Of a DNA stretch of 64,000 bases, positions 13,199-25,400 are shown in pieces. The notes below the pieces were generated by a model. The model did no database searches. It was not told the origin of the DNA and saw only the letters and a list, made by a program, of their open reading frames with translations. Every line of letters starts with the position of its first letter. Positions within the stretch are counted from its first letter, which is position 1. A program made the position numbers and the translations under genes. The stretch comes from Ascidia mentula (taxonomy: Eukaryota > Chordata > Ascidiacea > Phlebobranchia > Ascidiidae), in assembly GCA_947561715.1 (NCBI GenBank), contig OX387199.1, positions 21,519,001 through 21,583,000 on the forward strand, written 5' to 3'.

Positions 13199-13822
13199 GA
13201 AACAAACGCTTGCTCTGATTCTAAAGTGACGTCACAATCCAATTTTTTTAATTTTGTGATGTCACATTCACTGCCTCAGTATTGCGTTACCAACACTTTT
13301 TAAAGTGCTACTTATTATTGTTGGATTTATATTAGCGTTTACATATTAGCGAAAATTTTAAACCAAGTCTCGTGTTTGCAACGAATCAAACTTTTTCTGC
13401 AAGCCTAAAACGCGTTGTAAGGACAGCACGCAGTTTATAACCATGCAACCAGCAAATGCGTCGTTTTTCAACCAAAATTTGTCAGTTGTGTCTGGGGGCT
13501 GTCTCAACACACGGACAGATTCAGTTGATTATTTATACGTTGGACAAAGTGTAATTTCTTCAATTCGTCGCTTGCAAAACTGCATCGTTTACTTGGCAGT
13601 CAGAACAATTGCCACAAAATTACAACAAAGGTTGCGAAAGCGGAACGAACGCTATTTTTAAACCGGAGGTGCAAAGGCCACAGCGTCAAACCAGGTAATA
13701 TGAACTTACGTGGCATCAAAGTTTAATATGGGCCCATAGTCCTAAAATTTAGTCACAACCAAGCATATGTCGAGTATTTTGCACCCAGATCTAGTAAAAT
13801 TTTCTGTTCGTAAAGTTACGCA
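13199..13822. other. Intergenic; one doubtful 72-codon frame
   Basis: A plus-strand frame at 13443-13661 starts MQPANASFFNQNL and ends in a basic stretch. It has no splice partners, no signal peptide and no recognisable domain, so I do not call it a gene. The region probably holds promoters for the genes on both sides. Confidence 0.35.
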
Positions 13823-14838
13823 ATGGATAAAGCCGTTTTTATTATTCTAATGATGTCAATTGGTTTTGTATCAGCATTGGGTGAGATTTGTTATTTAGGG
13901 TTTAAAATTTTGATCACGGATTTACATAATTTAAAAAAAGTTTCCTGTTGTGTAATTACGATAAATGCTTTTGGAGTGAACGATAGCAATTATAGACAGG
14001 AGAGCCAGTTTTTAAAAGTTTTTATTCCTAACTGTAAACTTACGTTATTATGATTTTGGATATTTTGTTCAACAGCATGCTACTTGCAGAAACTGTACCT
14101 TCAACTTGACTGCTAGTATTTCTTATGAGAGATAGTTGGTCTGTAAAGTCGTCAACAGCATTTTGTTTAATTTGGAAAACAAGATCATGATCATCTGTGC
14201 TTTATGTGGGTTTTATTCTTTTGCAGATGAACCTTTTAAATGCGACATCGTTGATCCAGTTATTTATAACAGCTACCACTGCAGATATAGAAGCGGTGAA
14301 CTGGATTGTCCATCCTTTGGAATATGTCAACAATTAAAAAAGGAAAAGCATTACTGCTGCTTGTGCCCACAAAATGGCACTTTTTGTACAGGTCAGCAAT
14401 ACCATCGTATAGCAACACCGATATGTGTAGCGGTTTGTATTCAAACAAACATATATTGATGAAAGTTTAGGTGACTTATCTAAATTTGTGCACATGATTC
14501 TTGTCAAATTAAACGAAATTCAATCATACTCTCGTAAAGGCTCTTCATTTGACTCAAGCACATTTCCACTGGAAAAAATTGCACTAAAATTGATTATAAT
14601 GTTGCGACCGCATCCAACTTTTTTCCACAAATTATTACGAAATACTCGTTGGGTGAACGGGTTTCCCGCTGATGTGTTCGGAACCGCGGCTCCATATAAA
14701 TAATCTAAGTTTAATGTTTTATTTTGTTTTTAAGGTTTTAAACAATTGCTGTTATAACATTGCTTGTATTGTTGTTAAGGCTAACGTAAGCATGTATTCT
14801 ATTTTTCAGATGCAGAACCAAATCTTACCCCTGAGTGA
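13823..14838 (+). CDS. Small secreted cysteine-rich protein, 83 aa, 3 exons
   Basis: Exons 13823-13880, 14227-14391 and 14810-14838 all join in phase 1, with clean GT-AG borders (TTCTTTTGCAG and ATTTTTCAG acceptors). Exon 1 is a classical signal peptide (MDKAVFIILMMSIGFVSA). Exon 2 carries all eight cysteines with spacing C-x12-C-x8-C-x5-C-x9-CC-x-C-x6-C and one N-glycosylation site (NGT). Exon 3 adds only DAEPNLTPE and the stop. An AATAAA cluster lies near 14997-15010, about 160 bp after the stop. No family is recognised from the spacing; defence peptide, toxin-like, hormone or matrix roles are all open. The uniform phase-1 borders are typical of extracellular cassette exons. Confidence is good that it is a gene, low on function. 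Confidence 0.72.
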
Positions 14839-16679
14839 ACGTGCTTGAGGAATTTCATTCCGATGCCATTTGCCATCCATAAATACTTGAGCATTGTGTG
14901 GATATGTAATGATACTTATTGTTGTAATATAGTCTTTTGAGTGGTATACGGAAATAACTTTGTTCATAACAATATGTTTTGCAATGGCCCAAGAGAAAAT
15001 AAAATAAAAAAATAGTAACAATTTCTGGTCTATTTACAGGGAATTAATAATTATTTAAACAACATATGGCACATATGGAATTACGACAGCAGGACAGCAA
15101 AACTTGAACAAAATATGCTCGAAACTGGTTTCACGAAGGTTTCAAATTGTTATTGTATTTGTAACGTAATTTTACGTTACATAGCAACGTTTGCATTCTT
15201 GGAAATATGAACTATGGTCACATAACAGCAAGTTTCGTCATCAACGTCCGGAATCTCTTTCCATGGGTTTTTGTGTTAAGGCATTTTAGGTAGCGTCTTG
15301 TCCAGCATCTCATTTCAAAATGTATAGCAACGGTTGCTTTCTCACGTGATTAGATCTCGTTACTAGTTTCTACGCAACAGCTGTGTTTTCATGTGATTTT
15401 ATTGGCCAGCTTAAATGTGTCGCCTTAGAGAAGTCCTTCATTGTTTTGTGTGAGAGTGCGTCTTTTGTTAACTGTTCGCTGACCGTTAGTCCTTCTTTTC
15501 AAAATCCTTCGTTCGCTTTGTTTCTCTCCGGTTTAAAATAATGTAACTTTCCGTGTGCGTTTAGCTGAGGTGGAGCGGGGTAGTGCAGCGGTACTGTGCT
15601 CTCCTCAGTTCGTAAATTCACTCAGTTTGGCGTTGGTATAATTGCGCATGTTAATTTCGTATCCAAAATTGTTCGTGGTAAACAAATATTGTTGGAATGT
15701 TTGCATCGAGAGTTAATTAAAGTCAGATTAGGAAAACACAACAATTAGAACTCATGTGCGATCTAATGTCAAATGCGCTAATCAAATAGGATTTCCATCG
15801 ATTATAAATAATATTGTTAAGACCGATTCGAGACTCATATTTGACATTACAGATACGCAACAGTATTGAAGAGTGGTTTCATCAGTTGTTTTGTTTTCTT
15901 CATCCGTTTCTCCTTCAACTCAAAGAATGCATAGAGATAACACAATTATAACTTGTACATTAGGTCAATGGTTCTTAATATATCCCAAAGGTGCACAACT
16001 TGAAATTTTTCAGAGCCATATTTGGATACTCGTTTTTTTGGTTACGTTTGACCAAAATACTTGCAACTCTGTGGATTAGAATGTGGACTAAATAGAGTTA
16101 CCACCTGTCCAGCGTGCGTCAATGTGTCGTTTCAACCTTAACCCCCAGCATACAGTGACATCCTGGTAATTGTTATTTTTAAAAAAGCGAGCTTTAAAAT
16201 GTTAAGAATCACTGCGTTGAAATATAAGCATGCAGATCAGTGGTTCTTAAAACAATAAGTTTCTCGAGCAAGTCGCAACTGGCGTGGTGTCATTAAATCA
16301 CGACGCAATTTAGACTGCGCACGACTTTGGACGCACGATGCAATGCAGGAAGTTATTCGCCCGCCCGAACACGTTGGCTCCACGCGTCATCTTGATCGCG
16401 AATCAACCTTAACGCCGAATTCGCTCACCACGACTTCAAATGAGAATTTCGCTGGGACAATTTGGATTTATCGACCCATGACATTTGACGGCCATCGGAT
16501 CCAATATTTCTTTTTAATGACCACGTGTGGTCAACAACCTGCAATGGCGTAATGAAACGTCGTTGTGCCAGACGACTGCATATATGTAGGCTTCATTAAA
16601 TAACTCCAACCATTTCTATAATGTTAGAACGCTATTCTTCATCATAATACATTACGTCGTTATGTTGAAAATGAGAATA
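14839..16679. other. Gene-free stretch with dispersed repeat fragments
   Basis: I see no exon. A segment near 15105-15150 (AATATGCT-GAAA-TGGTTTCACGAA) recurs at about 57985-58025, so it is a dispersed repeat. A GC-richer patch at 15565-15640 looks loosely tRNA-derived (an A-box-like GGGTAGTGCAGCGGTA) but lacks a clear B box. Confidence 0.35.
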
Positions 16680-17080
16680 TCTTTATGCGAAGCCCACCTC
16701 GCTCGTATACTGGAATGCTGTAACATTGGCATATTGAGACGCACACATTAACTGCCGACTCAAATTAGACACTTATAGTCCAATGAAGAAAAATATCCAC
16801 AGGAGTTGGTGATAGAATCGCGCGGATTAAACTGTCGGTGAGTATTGTGTTGACTTCTTCCCTTCAAAAGGATGCAGCGTAATGTTGAAGAATTTGTTCA
16901 AAATTAAATTTTAACCTTGCCGGAGTTCCAGCTCCGCTTTCCCGCAGATTTTTATTTCAATACTCGGTCTCTCTCTTCAACAGCGTGACGACTGATTTCC
17001 TGCTCAGCATTCAAATATTTCCATGATTATGACGTTACAACTATGGTTGCAAGTCGATTGACAACTTCTTGCGCTGCGCT
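16680..17080. repeat. Interspersed repeat R, copy 1
   Basis: This segment shares long stretches with 36418-37170, and its start also with 35186-35260. Landmarks are GAAGCCCACCTCGCTCGT, TTGAGACGCAC, GTGTTGACTTCTTC, TTTCCCGCAGAT and TTCAAATATTTCCAT, in the same order. No coding potential is seen. It lies to the left of the receptor locus, as copy 3 lies to the left of the receptor pseudogene. Confidence 0.65.
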
Positions 17081-17699
17081 CCTCTCCTGCCAGTCTGGCA
17101 AATTTAATGTTGGCCACCCCTGTGGTTTTATCAGTGCCCATTGTATTTTTACTTTTTTATATTTATTGTTTATGTTCAAGTACTTTCGTGCAAAATTAAA
17201 ATGATTCGGTCAACATTCGGCGTTGGATAAATATTAAACCTTTCGGCGAATCCCGTACCTAGAGAATACCCGAAAAACTTTGAGAGATAAACATGACATT
17301 AAACTAAGCACAGAAATAATGGCGGTTATAGTCAGGTATTTGATTATGATGTCACAGTGAATTAGACAGAGCAGCGATCCGCAGACTTCCTTCATTTACG
17401 CCAAACTTCAAAAGTTTTCGTGTCTGTATGTTATGATTTCCTTCATGAATATTTGTGAATTAAACCATCAAACAAACAACGCTCCTTAGCAGCATGTCAA
17501 GCCAACTTCTTCTTTCGAATATCAAACAAACATCCGAACTGAATTTATCATTTGCAGCAGATAATCAGGGACATACATGGGTTTAAAGTAGTAGAGGAAG
17601 GGCGGACTTTCGAAAATTTACGAGCTTAGCTTCCTTTTGAGGCTCGTTTACAGACAATCTTGTTGTACGTGACCAAGTTTTGGGCACCCGTGGTGAGGA

Positions 17700-18040
17700 A
17701 GGACGAATGAAACCGTCAAAAAATTTTAATGCGCAGATAAAAGAGCTGCGTGTGCAAGAAGAGGAAATGGTTTCGTTCGATGTGTTTTCCTGTTCACCAA
17801 CGTACCGGTAATGTTGGCCGCGAACGTAGCAGCCGAAAGATTACGAAACTACTTAACATTGGAACAACGTTGCTCGTTGCTGTCACACATTGTAGATGTC
17901 TTCGTTTGGTCCTGGATGCCACCTACCTTTGTTTCAGAGATAATCATAAAAAGCAACAGGATGACGTGGAGTCGCTACTCTCGCATCTCAGCTCTGTTGA
18001 ACCAAGTTCACAATGGAGAGCGAGCAAGGCAGTAGGTTGT
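17700..18040 (+). mobile_element. Penelope-like retroelement reverse transcriptase remnant
   Basis: In adjacent frames the translation shows IKELRVQEEEMVSFDVFSC, RLRNYLTLEQRCSL and ATYLCFRDN. These resemble the Penelope-like RT series with an (L/V)SFDV motif, a helix around LTLEQR and a FRDN-x-YxQ-xxG segment. The region is short and in several frames, so it is a decayed fragment. It could be an independent insertion or part of the same family as the GIY-YIG fragment at 45.2 kb. The family call is by motif memory and moderately sure. The next 300 bp, to about 18380, keep an open frame that I cannot assign. Confidence 0.5.
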
Positions 18041-18497
18041 CTTGTTTCGATGTTTTTGTTCGAAGAGAAGAGCGGCCAACCTTTCCACAAGAGTATGCAA
18101 CAAATTAACTCATTCCGACAGATATTTGTCGTTCGGCTCGGCGCACTCGATCGCCCACAGGGAGTTATTTTTTTACTGTTCATTGAAGCTGCATCATTCA
18201 TAACAATAGACGTAAAGCGACAACAAGAGGTAGGTAACGTTGATATAGCGCAAACAATTATCCCCGTTTTTTTCTCGAACGTAACCATAGCTTGTCGAGA
18301 AGGTTTGTTGAGGGCGAAACACGGGTATAGTTGCTTAGCGATCAAACACAGGAAAGAACCTGTTTTATTTTCGCCATGACGACAATTCAAACAAGTGAGG
18401 AAATGCTCAACAAACTCATGAAGTGTGGTTGCAACTTGTACCTCATCAGAATTCACAAGTTCAAGAATACACACACTTTTACCCTCTCAACACTGTG

Positions 18498-18503
18498 TTT
18501 ATT
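18498..18503 (-). terminator. Poly(A) signal of the LDLa-GPCR gene
   Basis: AATAAA on the minus strand lies about 970 bp after the stop codon at 19471. The sequence between is alignable with copy B over its whole length. Similarity between the copies stops some 40 bp further on, which supports this as the transcript end. Confidence 0.55.
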
Positions 18504-19470
18504 GATAACAACAACAAGTAGCACAAAATATGCGCAATCAGCAAACATTCAAAAAAACGATTAAATTTTGATGAAAGTTTAAATTAGCCAACGTACCAGT
18601 TGATATTGAATGCCAAACAATAATTGATTGTTAGAAAAAAAAACTTTAAACGAAAAATCTTGCATCTGGACATTTGATGCAATGTTAACGATGGAATGTG
18701 AATTGTGATGTGATTTACAAAAAGAATTTTGTAAAAAGAATTTTTGAATTTTGTAAAAAGAAAAAGAAGCAGTAAAACATATTTATCAATGATATACAGA
18801 ATACACAGGGCGAGGTTTATGTATTTTTTGAGGGGGGTGTTTTAAACTTTTTTTGGTGATATTTGAAGGTAGCAGAATATATTTCCCTCTGCCGATAGTT
18901 TGTATTCCATGAGTTGATTGCATGCTGGAATGTTTCCAACATCATAACATCATATTTACAAGTAAACGTTGATCCAGAGACAAAATGTAGTAAGGAAGCC
19001 ACTGGAAGTAAGGGGAATCACCGCATCATTACAATGTCCCAAGTTGATGTCAAGCGTTCCAACACTCACACATAATAAGAGTGTCCATGTGTTGGATGAC
19101 GTGTGACGTGGACGACGAGTCAGATCAACTTTTCACGTGACTCATACTATGGTACTTAAAATGAAGACCCACAAAATACAACTAAAAACCAAACTAAGCA
19201 AACGGAGTGCGTACTCCAACCAAAATTTAAGTATTTTCGTTCTTTCGTTTGGGTCTGACGTCAAAGATGTTACTTTGTCCTACTTGTGAGGTTTTTAAAT
19301 GGAAAGATGTCACTTAAAGTATCAGTTTTATGTTGGAATTACTTTGCAATCACAAACTAAATAGTATTCTACACAAAGAAGGTACGCGTGACGTCAAAAA
19401 AAGGTTCGGTGTTCTATCCATTCGATGCCAGGAAAAAACACATTTTCCACAAACTAAATGCAAGGTTTAT

Positions 19471-22400
19471 TTACAGAACGGTTTCTGCTTCAACCACATG
19501 TAAGTTTTGTCGGTTAGCAACCACAACCACATTTTCCTGTTGCTCTTCCTGTGGTTGACGTCTGAAAACGGCACGTAGACCATCCCGGACTCTATCATAA
19601 AGCAGTTTCGGTGCGTTGGAGTAGATGAGGGGATTTAGAGAGCTGTTGATGGGGAGTAGGATAATTGCTGACACAGCGTACATCACTGGAGGCATAGGAA
19701 CTCCACCGATGTTTAAAAATGACATAATGGAAATTGGAACCCAGCAGAGAAAATCGGTAATTATCAGTCGAAGAATTTTCTTTTGCATTTCTGCAGAAAC
19801 AAACAGCATTAATGGTATAATATGTCTGCAAATTCGAATGTGCTTACCTTTGTTTTGTGTTGCAGCCCTTCCATCTCTTGGTCTCTCGTTCACTTTCCTG
19901 GCACTGGCAGTTGTCTTCTTATAAATCCAAAAATACGTAATTGACACGAACACGAAGGCCAGGAAGTTAAGAGTAATAATGGCGATTGAATATCCCCATG
20001 CCTTGTCGTTGGTCGTTACATACAGTTTGCTGATGCAAACACTGCTGCTGCTGTAATATCTACACATAAACAATTTTATGGCGATAAAATTGAAGATTTT
20101 GCGCGAATAAAAACTTACACCAAATATCCGGAAATATCAAATAACTCAGTGTAATTGTAATCCTCAAGAATATCCATAAAATCCATCCAAGAATTAGCAT
20201 CATTTACTCGCATGAGGGCAGTATTGAGTACTTGGGAATCGTTGCTTGTGAAGTTGTGTTGGAAAGTTACAAATCGATCCACGAAGTTATTCATGCCTGT
20301 ATACACAGCGCTAGTGTCATTCGAAACTGGTTTTACCACCAACATCTACGACAATATCTTACTAGAAAAGTCGACTGCAACATTGCCAAAAAACGGATTC
20401 TCATTCATCAAAGCTTTCGTTTCAAACCAATGTTGAAGTTGAGTTGTGAGTGGAATAAAAGCAATTGTAAACGAGAATGCCCAGGAGAGGATAATGGTAA
20501 GGATGACAGTTTTCAATTCCGGTTTCAAGGATGCATCGAATGGCTGAAGCAAAAGTGAAAGTTAGTAAGCTGAGCGGTCCTTCCAAATAGAGGGACGCGG
20601 AATGTAGTGTGAATCCCGTTAAACTGATAATTGTTTTCCATTTCTTTATTCCCGAATTGGGCAAAACTGAGTTATTTCAACAATGATGGGGCAACCGGTT
20701 CAACGAAGTTTGCAATAGCTGACTTAACCAAATGCAATTGTTTCACTTACGTTTTTCACAGCATACAGTCGGAATATGGTCAACAAAACCATTGTAAACA
20801 CCGATGTTTCGCTTGAAAGCAAAACCAATACCCCCATTGTGGTGCAACTTCCGCTTGATCTCCAAAAAAGGTCATTGGCGCAATAATTTCCGGAGTATCT
20901 GACACCAGCGGCACCCAGCATGATCAGATAAACTCCCATGAGTAGATCGGAAACGGATAGATTCAAAACGAGCAGATGGTTTGTGCGAAATGCAGCAGAT
21001 TGTGATTCTGTCGTCGCCAACGTTTTGCCTTCCATTACCATGACAACCTCAAAACAAATTAAAGGAATATAACACGTGTTCTTATTGTGCAACCAAGACA
21101 AAACAAACTCAGTTTAATTTACCAAATTTCCGGCAATGGCGAGCATCCCCATTATCCACACAATGGCTCGTAGAAATGGGTTTGCAATCAACTCGTATCG
21201 TGATGAAAATATGTTTTCGTTGATCACTTTTGTGTTTGTTGGGCACTCGTCTGACCAATCAGAGCAGTCGCCGACTCCATTGAACTTCTGTAAATTAAGA
21301 AAACTTTGAAAATATAAGAAAACGTTTTAATTCGGTATATAAACTCATGTTTCGAAATTATTGTTTGATGTTTAATTGGTGAGCAGACTACAACAAACTT
21401 TTCATAAACTTAACGGATGGCAGAAAGATTCAAGTAAATACAATTATTTTAAATCACTAATATGGGTTTACCTTCTCCTTCTTAACGAACAATGGATCTT
21501 TGTTTTCGCAATAAAACCTTCCATCCTTTGTGCAGTTTATTTCGTCACTTTGATCATCGCAGTTAATTGTGAAGTCACAAAAATCCGACTCGTTGACAGA
21601 AATCTAATGTTTATGAAACATTTTGTTTTTGTTTCTGTCACAACGACACAAATGATATGGAATTGTAAAAGTTATTAGTAAAGCATGTATTTAACTGACG
21701 TTGTTGACATCATTGTGAATAAATAATGGGTATTGTGCGCAACAATACATAATAGTAAAGAGATAATTAATGTTGGAAATCAAGTAATAAAAAATCTCTT
21801 CAGTTCTAATCAACAATGGAAATTAGTTGTTATTAAAACATTAGAACAGGAAATATAAACTGCAATGTAGTCAGCAACGGATATTTTTACTTTAGTTCCG
21901 TTCAACGCTGGACAGTAGAATCTTCCTTCCTTTGTGCAGTTTTGTTCTGGATATTCGTCACTTTCATACTTGCAATCGATGAAACCGTCGCATACTTTGG
22001 ACATAGGAATATTGAGAAGTCCGTCTTTTGTGTCGCAGTATTTCCGATGTTTGCAAAGTTGAGGATCTTCATCGTGGTCGAATTGTTGATATGTCTCAGT
22101 ATTGTAGATCTGACCTCTGCAATCCCGCCTCCCATCACACAATTGTTTGTTGTCGATCCTCCTCCCCCCCAACAAATTCTACATAAAACACATCACGTGG
22201 TTCCTGGTATGTTTTTGAGCGAACGATTTGTTGCTCATGCTGGAAATAATGCTTTGTTATTATTTTAAACGATTTTTTTTATTAGTTATTGTAAGGCTTG
22301 TCAGGATTTCGTGGTTGTTACATAAGGTTTCGTTAACAACGCTAACTGCTGCTCTGCTTCTGTTATTATTTCGTGCTGAAAATTAAGTACATTCTACTGC

Positions 22401-25400
22401 CTGCTGGATGTGTGTGTTTGATTTTAATGTTTTCACTTGTTGTATGTTTGTTGTTTTAAGAATACTGATGATGTTCTAAGTACGAAATATATGTTTTCTT
22501 AGAATTACGTGTCTTGGATGATTGCGCAATAATCTAGTTTATTCGTAGTAATCACGTTTCCAACCTCATATATTTTCTTTACCCCAAACTTAAAGGCTTT
22601 ACTAATCCAAACTTCAGTATAGATTACACAGCAAAGATGTTAAACAGATCAACCGATTAAAATCACAATCGAAAAAAAATGAAAGTTCAGAATAAGTAAA
22701 CGGATAAACATCGTTTGTGATGCTCAAAATTTCTGTTGACTTATATGTGCGTGGACTGGTAAGTCACGATGTGGTGTTTCACACAATGCTTAGGGGAGGA
22801 GTGGGAGAAGTGCGGCGTGGTCAAGGAGGAAAATTCGGCAAGCCAACGGGCGTATAGGTAGCAACTACATTTAGCAGGAGAGGCATTGCTTCGTTTTGTT
22901 GATGGTAACGCTTGCAAAAGTCTGTGCGCTGATTAAACGGCGGCGTATTACATCAACCAGAAAACGTTGAGCGCCAATAAAGTAAGAGCCAAGAAGAGGC
23001 TTGGAAACGTCCGCCAGTACAAATTTCCATTTAAATTTGCCAGTGGGAAAGTGCATCAGAGCAAAACGTGTTCAGTACGTTCGAATGTTGCTTGCGTTAG
23101 CAACTACAAGGATTTTACCTTGCTTATTTAGTCTGCGTTCCAGCTTCTGTATCAACCAAAAAATTCCTTTCAGACGTTTTGTCCCATAGGTAAAACAGGC
23201 TGCTACTCATGCAGGCTGAATCGTTTCCCTGAAAATCACAAGGTGGGCAACACTGGCGAGCTTTCTTTTCAATTCACTTATGATAGAAGCATAGGCGCCT
23301 GTTAGTTCCACGTTTAGGCTTTGAAACAAAATGCGAGAGCTGAGATCGCCAAATATAAAGGGCCAGCGCATTGGGCGATCCTACCCTGCTATGCGGAAAC
23401 ATGGTAATATTTCTGCGTTGTCTCTAATAAACGTTCCTTCATTGTTTCATAGCGATCCTCTTGCGGTGGTTTTTCCAGCACTTTGATGAAGCCAGTGGTT
23501 CCCAACTAGGTAGGAATTTCATGAGTTCATGGGAGGAATTTCATAAAAACTTTAAATTTTTTTTACATTGAAAATGTTACCGCACTAAATATCTTCTTCA
23601 GATAGGTGCAAAATATTTAGCAAAGATTAAGTTTTTAGTAATATGGGGAGGAATGAATAGTTCCAAAATGGGCAAAGGGAGGAACGTAACAAAAAAGGTT
23701 GGGAACCACTGGATTAAGCGAACGGCGGTTGGCGGATCTTTAGATGCGACCACATGAAAATACTTTGTTGTGTCGCTCAAAATATTGCGAAGAACAAATT
23801 GTTCCTCTGCTTGCTGAAACCAAACTGTTGACAGCGCCGTCCAAAAAGTAGTCAGCCTGACTGCTGCTGCCTTCTGTTCTGCTGTTGTTCAATATGCAAA
23901 TCAAATAATTTAACGTTTTTGATAGGTCGGGGTCACCACTAAGCCAAGCTACTGTTTATTCTCCGAGCGTGTGTGTAAAACTAACGCAAAGCAGGAACGC
24001 ATAACAAAAAGCGAGAGAACATAAGAAAGAAGGCAACATATCCGCTGCGTTACACTCCACCACAATACACTGCTTTGATGGAGGTCAAAGGAACGTAAAC
24101 AACCGAGTCTTCATTACTTTATATAAACTGACTTCCGAATAAATAATAAGTTATGCATTCTCACTTACGAAACACCACCACTCCCCCTGCATATAGTTGG
24201 TTGTTGTTGTTGTTGAGCAGTCGTTCTTCACTTCCTCATCAACACTGAAAATATTTGGATGTTTCGTGTTTATTTTATAATTAAATATTCCGGCTGCATA
24301 CAACTATACATGGACTTTGTTGGTGTCGTGCGCGTTATTATTTCACGCACTTTTCGTAAGTGTTCTGGAATGCGTTAGTTTTGCTACAAGTGAAAGTTGC
24401 ATTGATAGCAGCTTTGTGATGTTTGCACCCAACAACATTTTTATTGGTGATGTAAAACCTTTACTTTGGTTAATGGCGGAAGAGATTCAACGGAGGCAAA
24501 ATTTCGTCATTATGCGAACAACGAATAATCTCTATCATTGGAATTTTCTTATAGCAAAAACAGCGAACTTATAACTTTTCCAATTGCATTTTTCAATTAA
24601 TTTTGTTGCAGAACTTTCCGGTTGAATCCATTTACTCATCTCTTTTAAAAGTAATCGCTTAAAATGACGTTGATCATCATCATCATCATCATCAAAATGA
24701 GTATAGGCAGCGTTCAAAAAAGGTTAAGACTGATCAAGTGTAGAATCTGATTTGACAAAATATCTACATAGTTGCTTGTATGAACTTTATGTGTGTTCAA
24801 GTCAGACGATTTGTAAACTTTGTGCTAAACGAGACCTATTTTTCCGAGATTCAAATTTCACAAAAAAGACTGGAAAAATAAAACCGCGACCAAACAAGGA
24901 ATAATATCTGGCACAGTTTTGTGAAACTCAGTTCTGCATCACAAGACGCTCTTAGACAAGGATTTTTCACTCATTCGACTTAATGCTTCTGTATATTATG
25001 TAATTGCCCCACATTCAATTGATGTCCGACCAAGTTACGGTACCCGGAACCAGCCGGATAATACACTTAAACTTACCGGATAACTGAGAAAGCATTCACG
25101 AGATAAAACGAAAATAAATTTTAAAATATCTTGTTTTGGGGAAGCATGCTGCATAAAACGTCACTTGCCGACGTGTTTAGGTTGTTTGTTACTGACTCCG
25201 TCCATAGCGTTTGCACCGCACTCACTTAACAAGGCTATCTTGATTTGTAACCATTATACAATATCGCAACACGAAGTTCCCACTAATTAAATGTCGATTT
25301 TCGCAACGCCAAGATTAAACAAATCTTTCTTCACTCACTAATGAAACTTGCCGCACTTGATTTTCCCAGATTGACAAAAACATTCGTCACTTTTATCAGG

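Noticed and set aside
15565-15640. tRNA gene or SINE head
   Set aside because: An A-box-like string is present, but no B box with the right spacing and no cloverleaf could be drawn.
17750-18379. 209-codon plus-strand frame and overlapping 176-codon minus-strand frame
   Set aside because: Motifs of a Penelope-like RT are scattered over more than one frame in the first half, so this is a decayed element. The second half has no recognisable domain on either strand.
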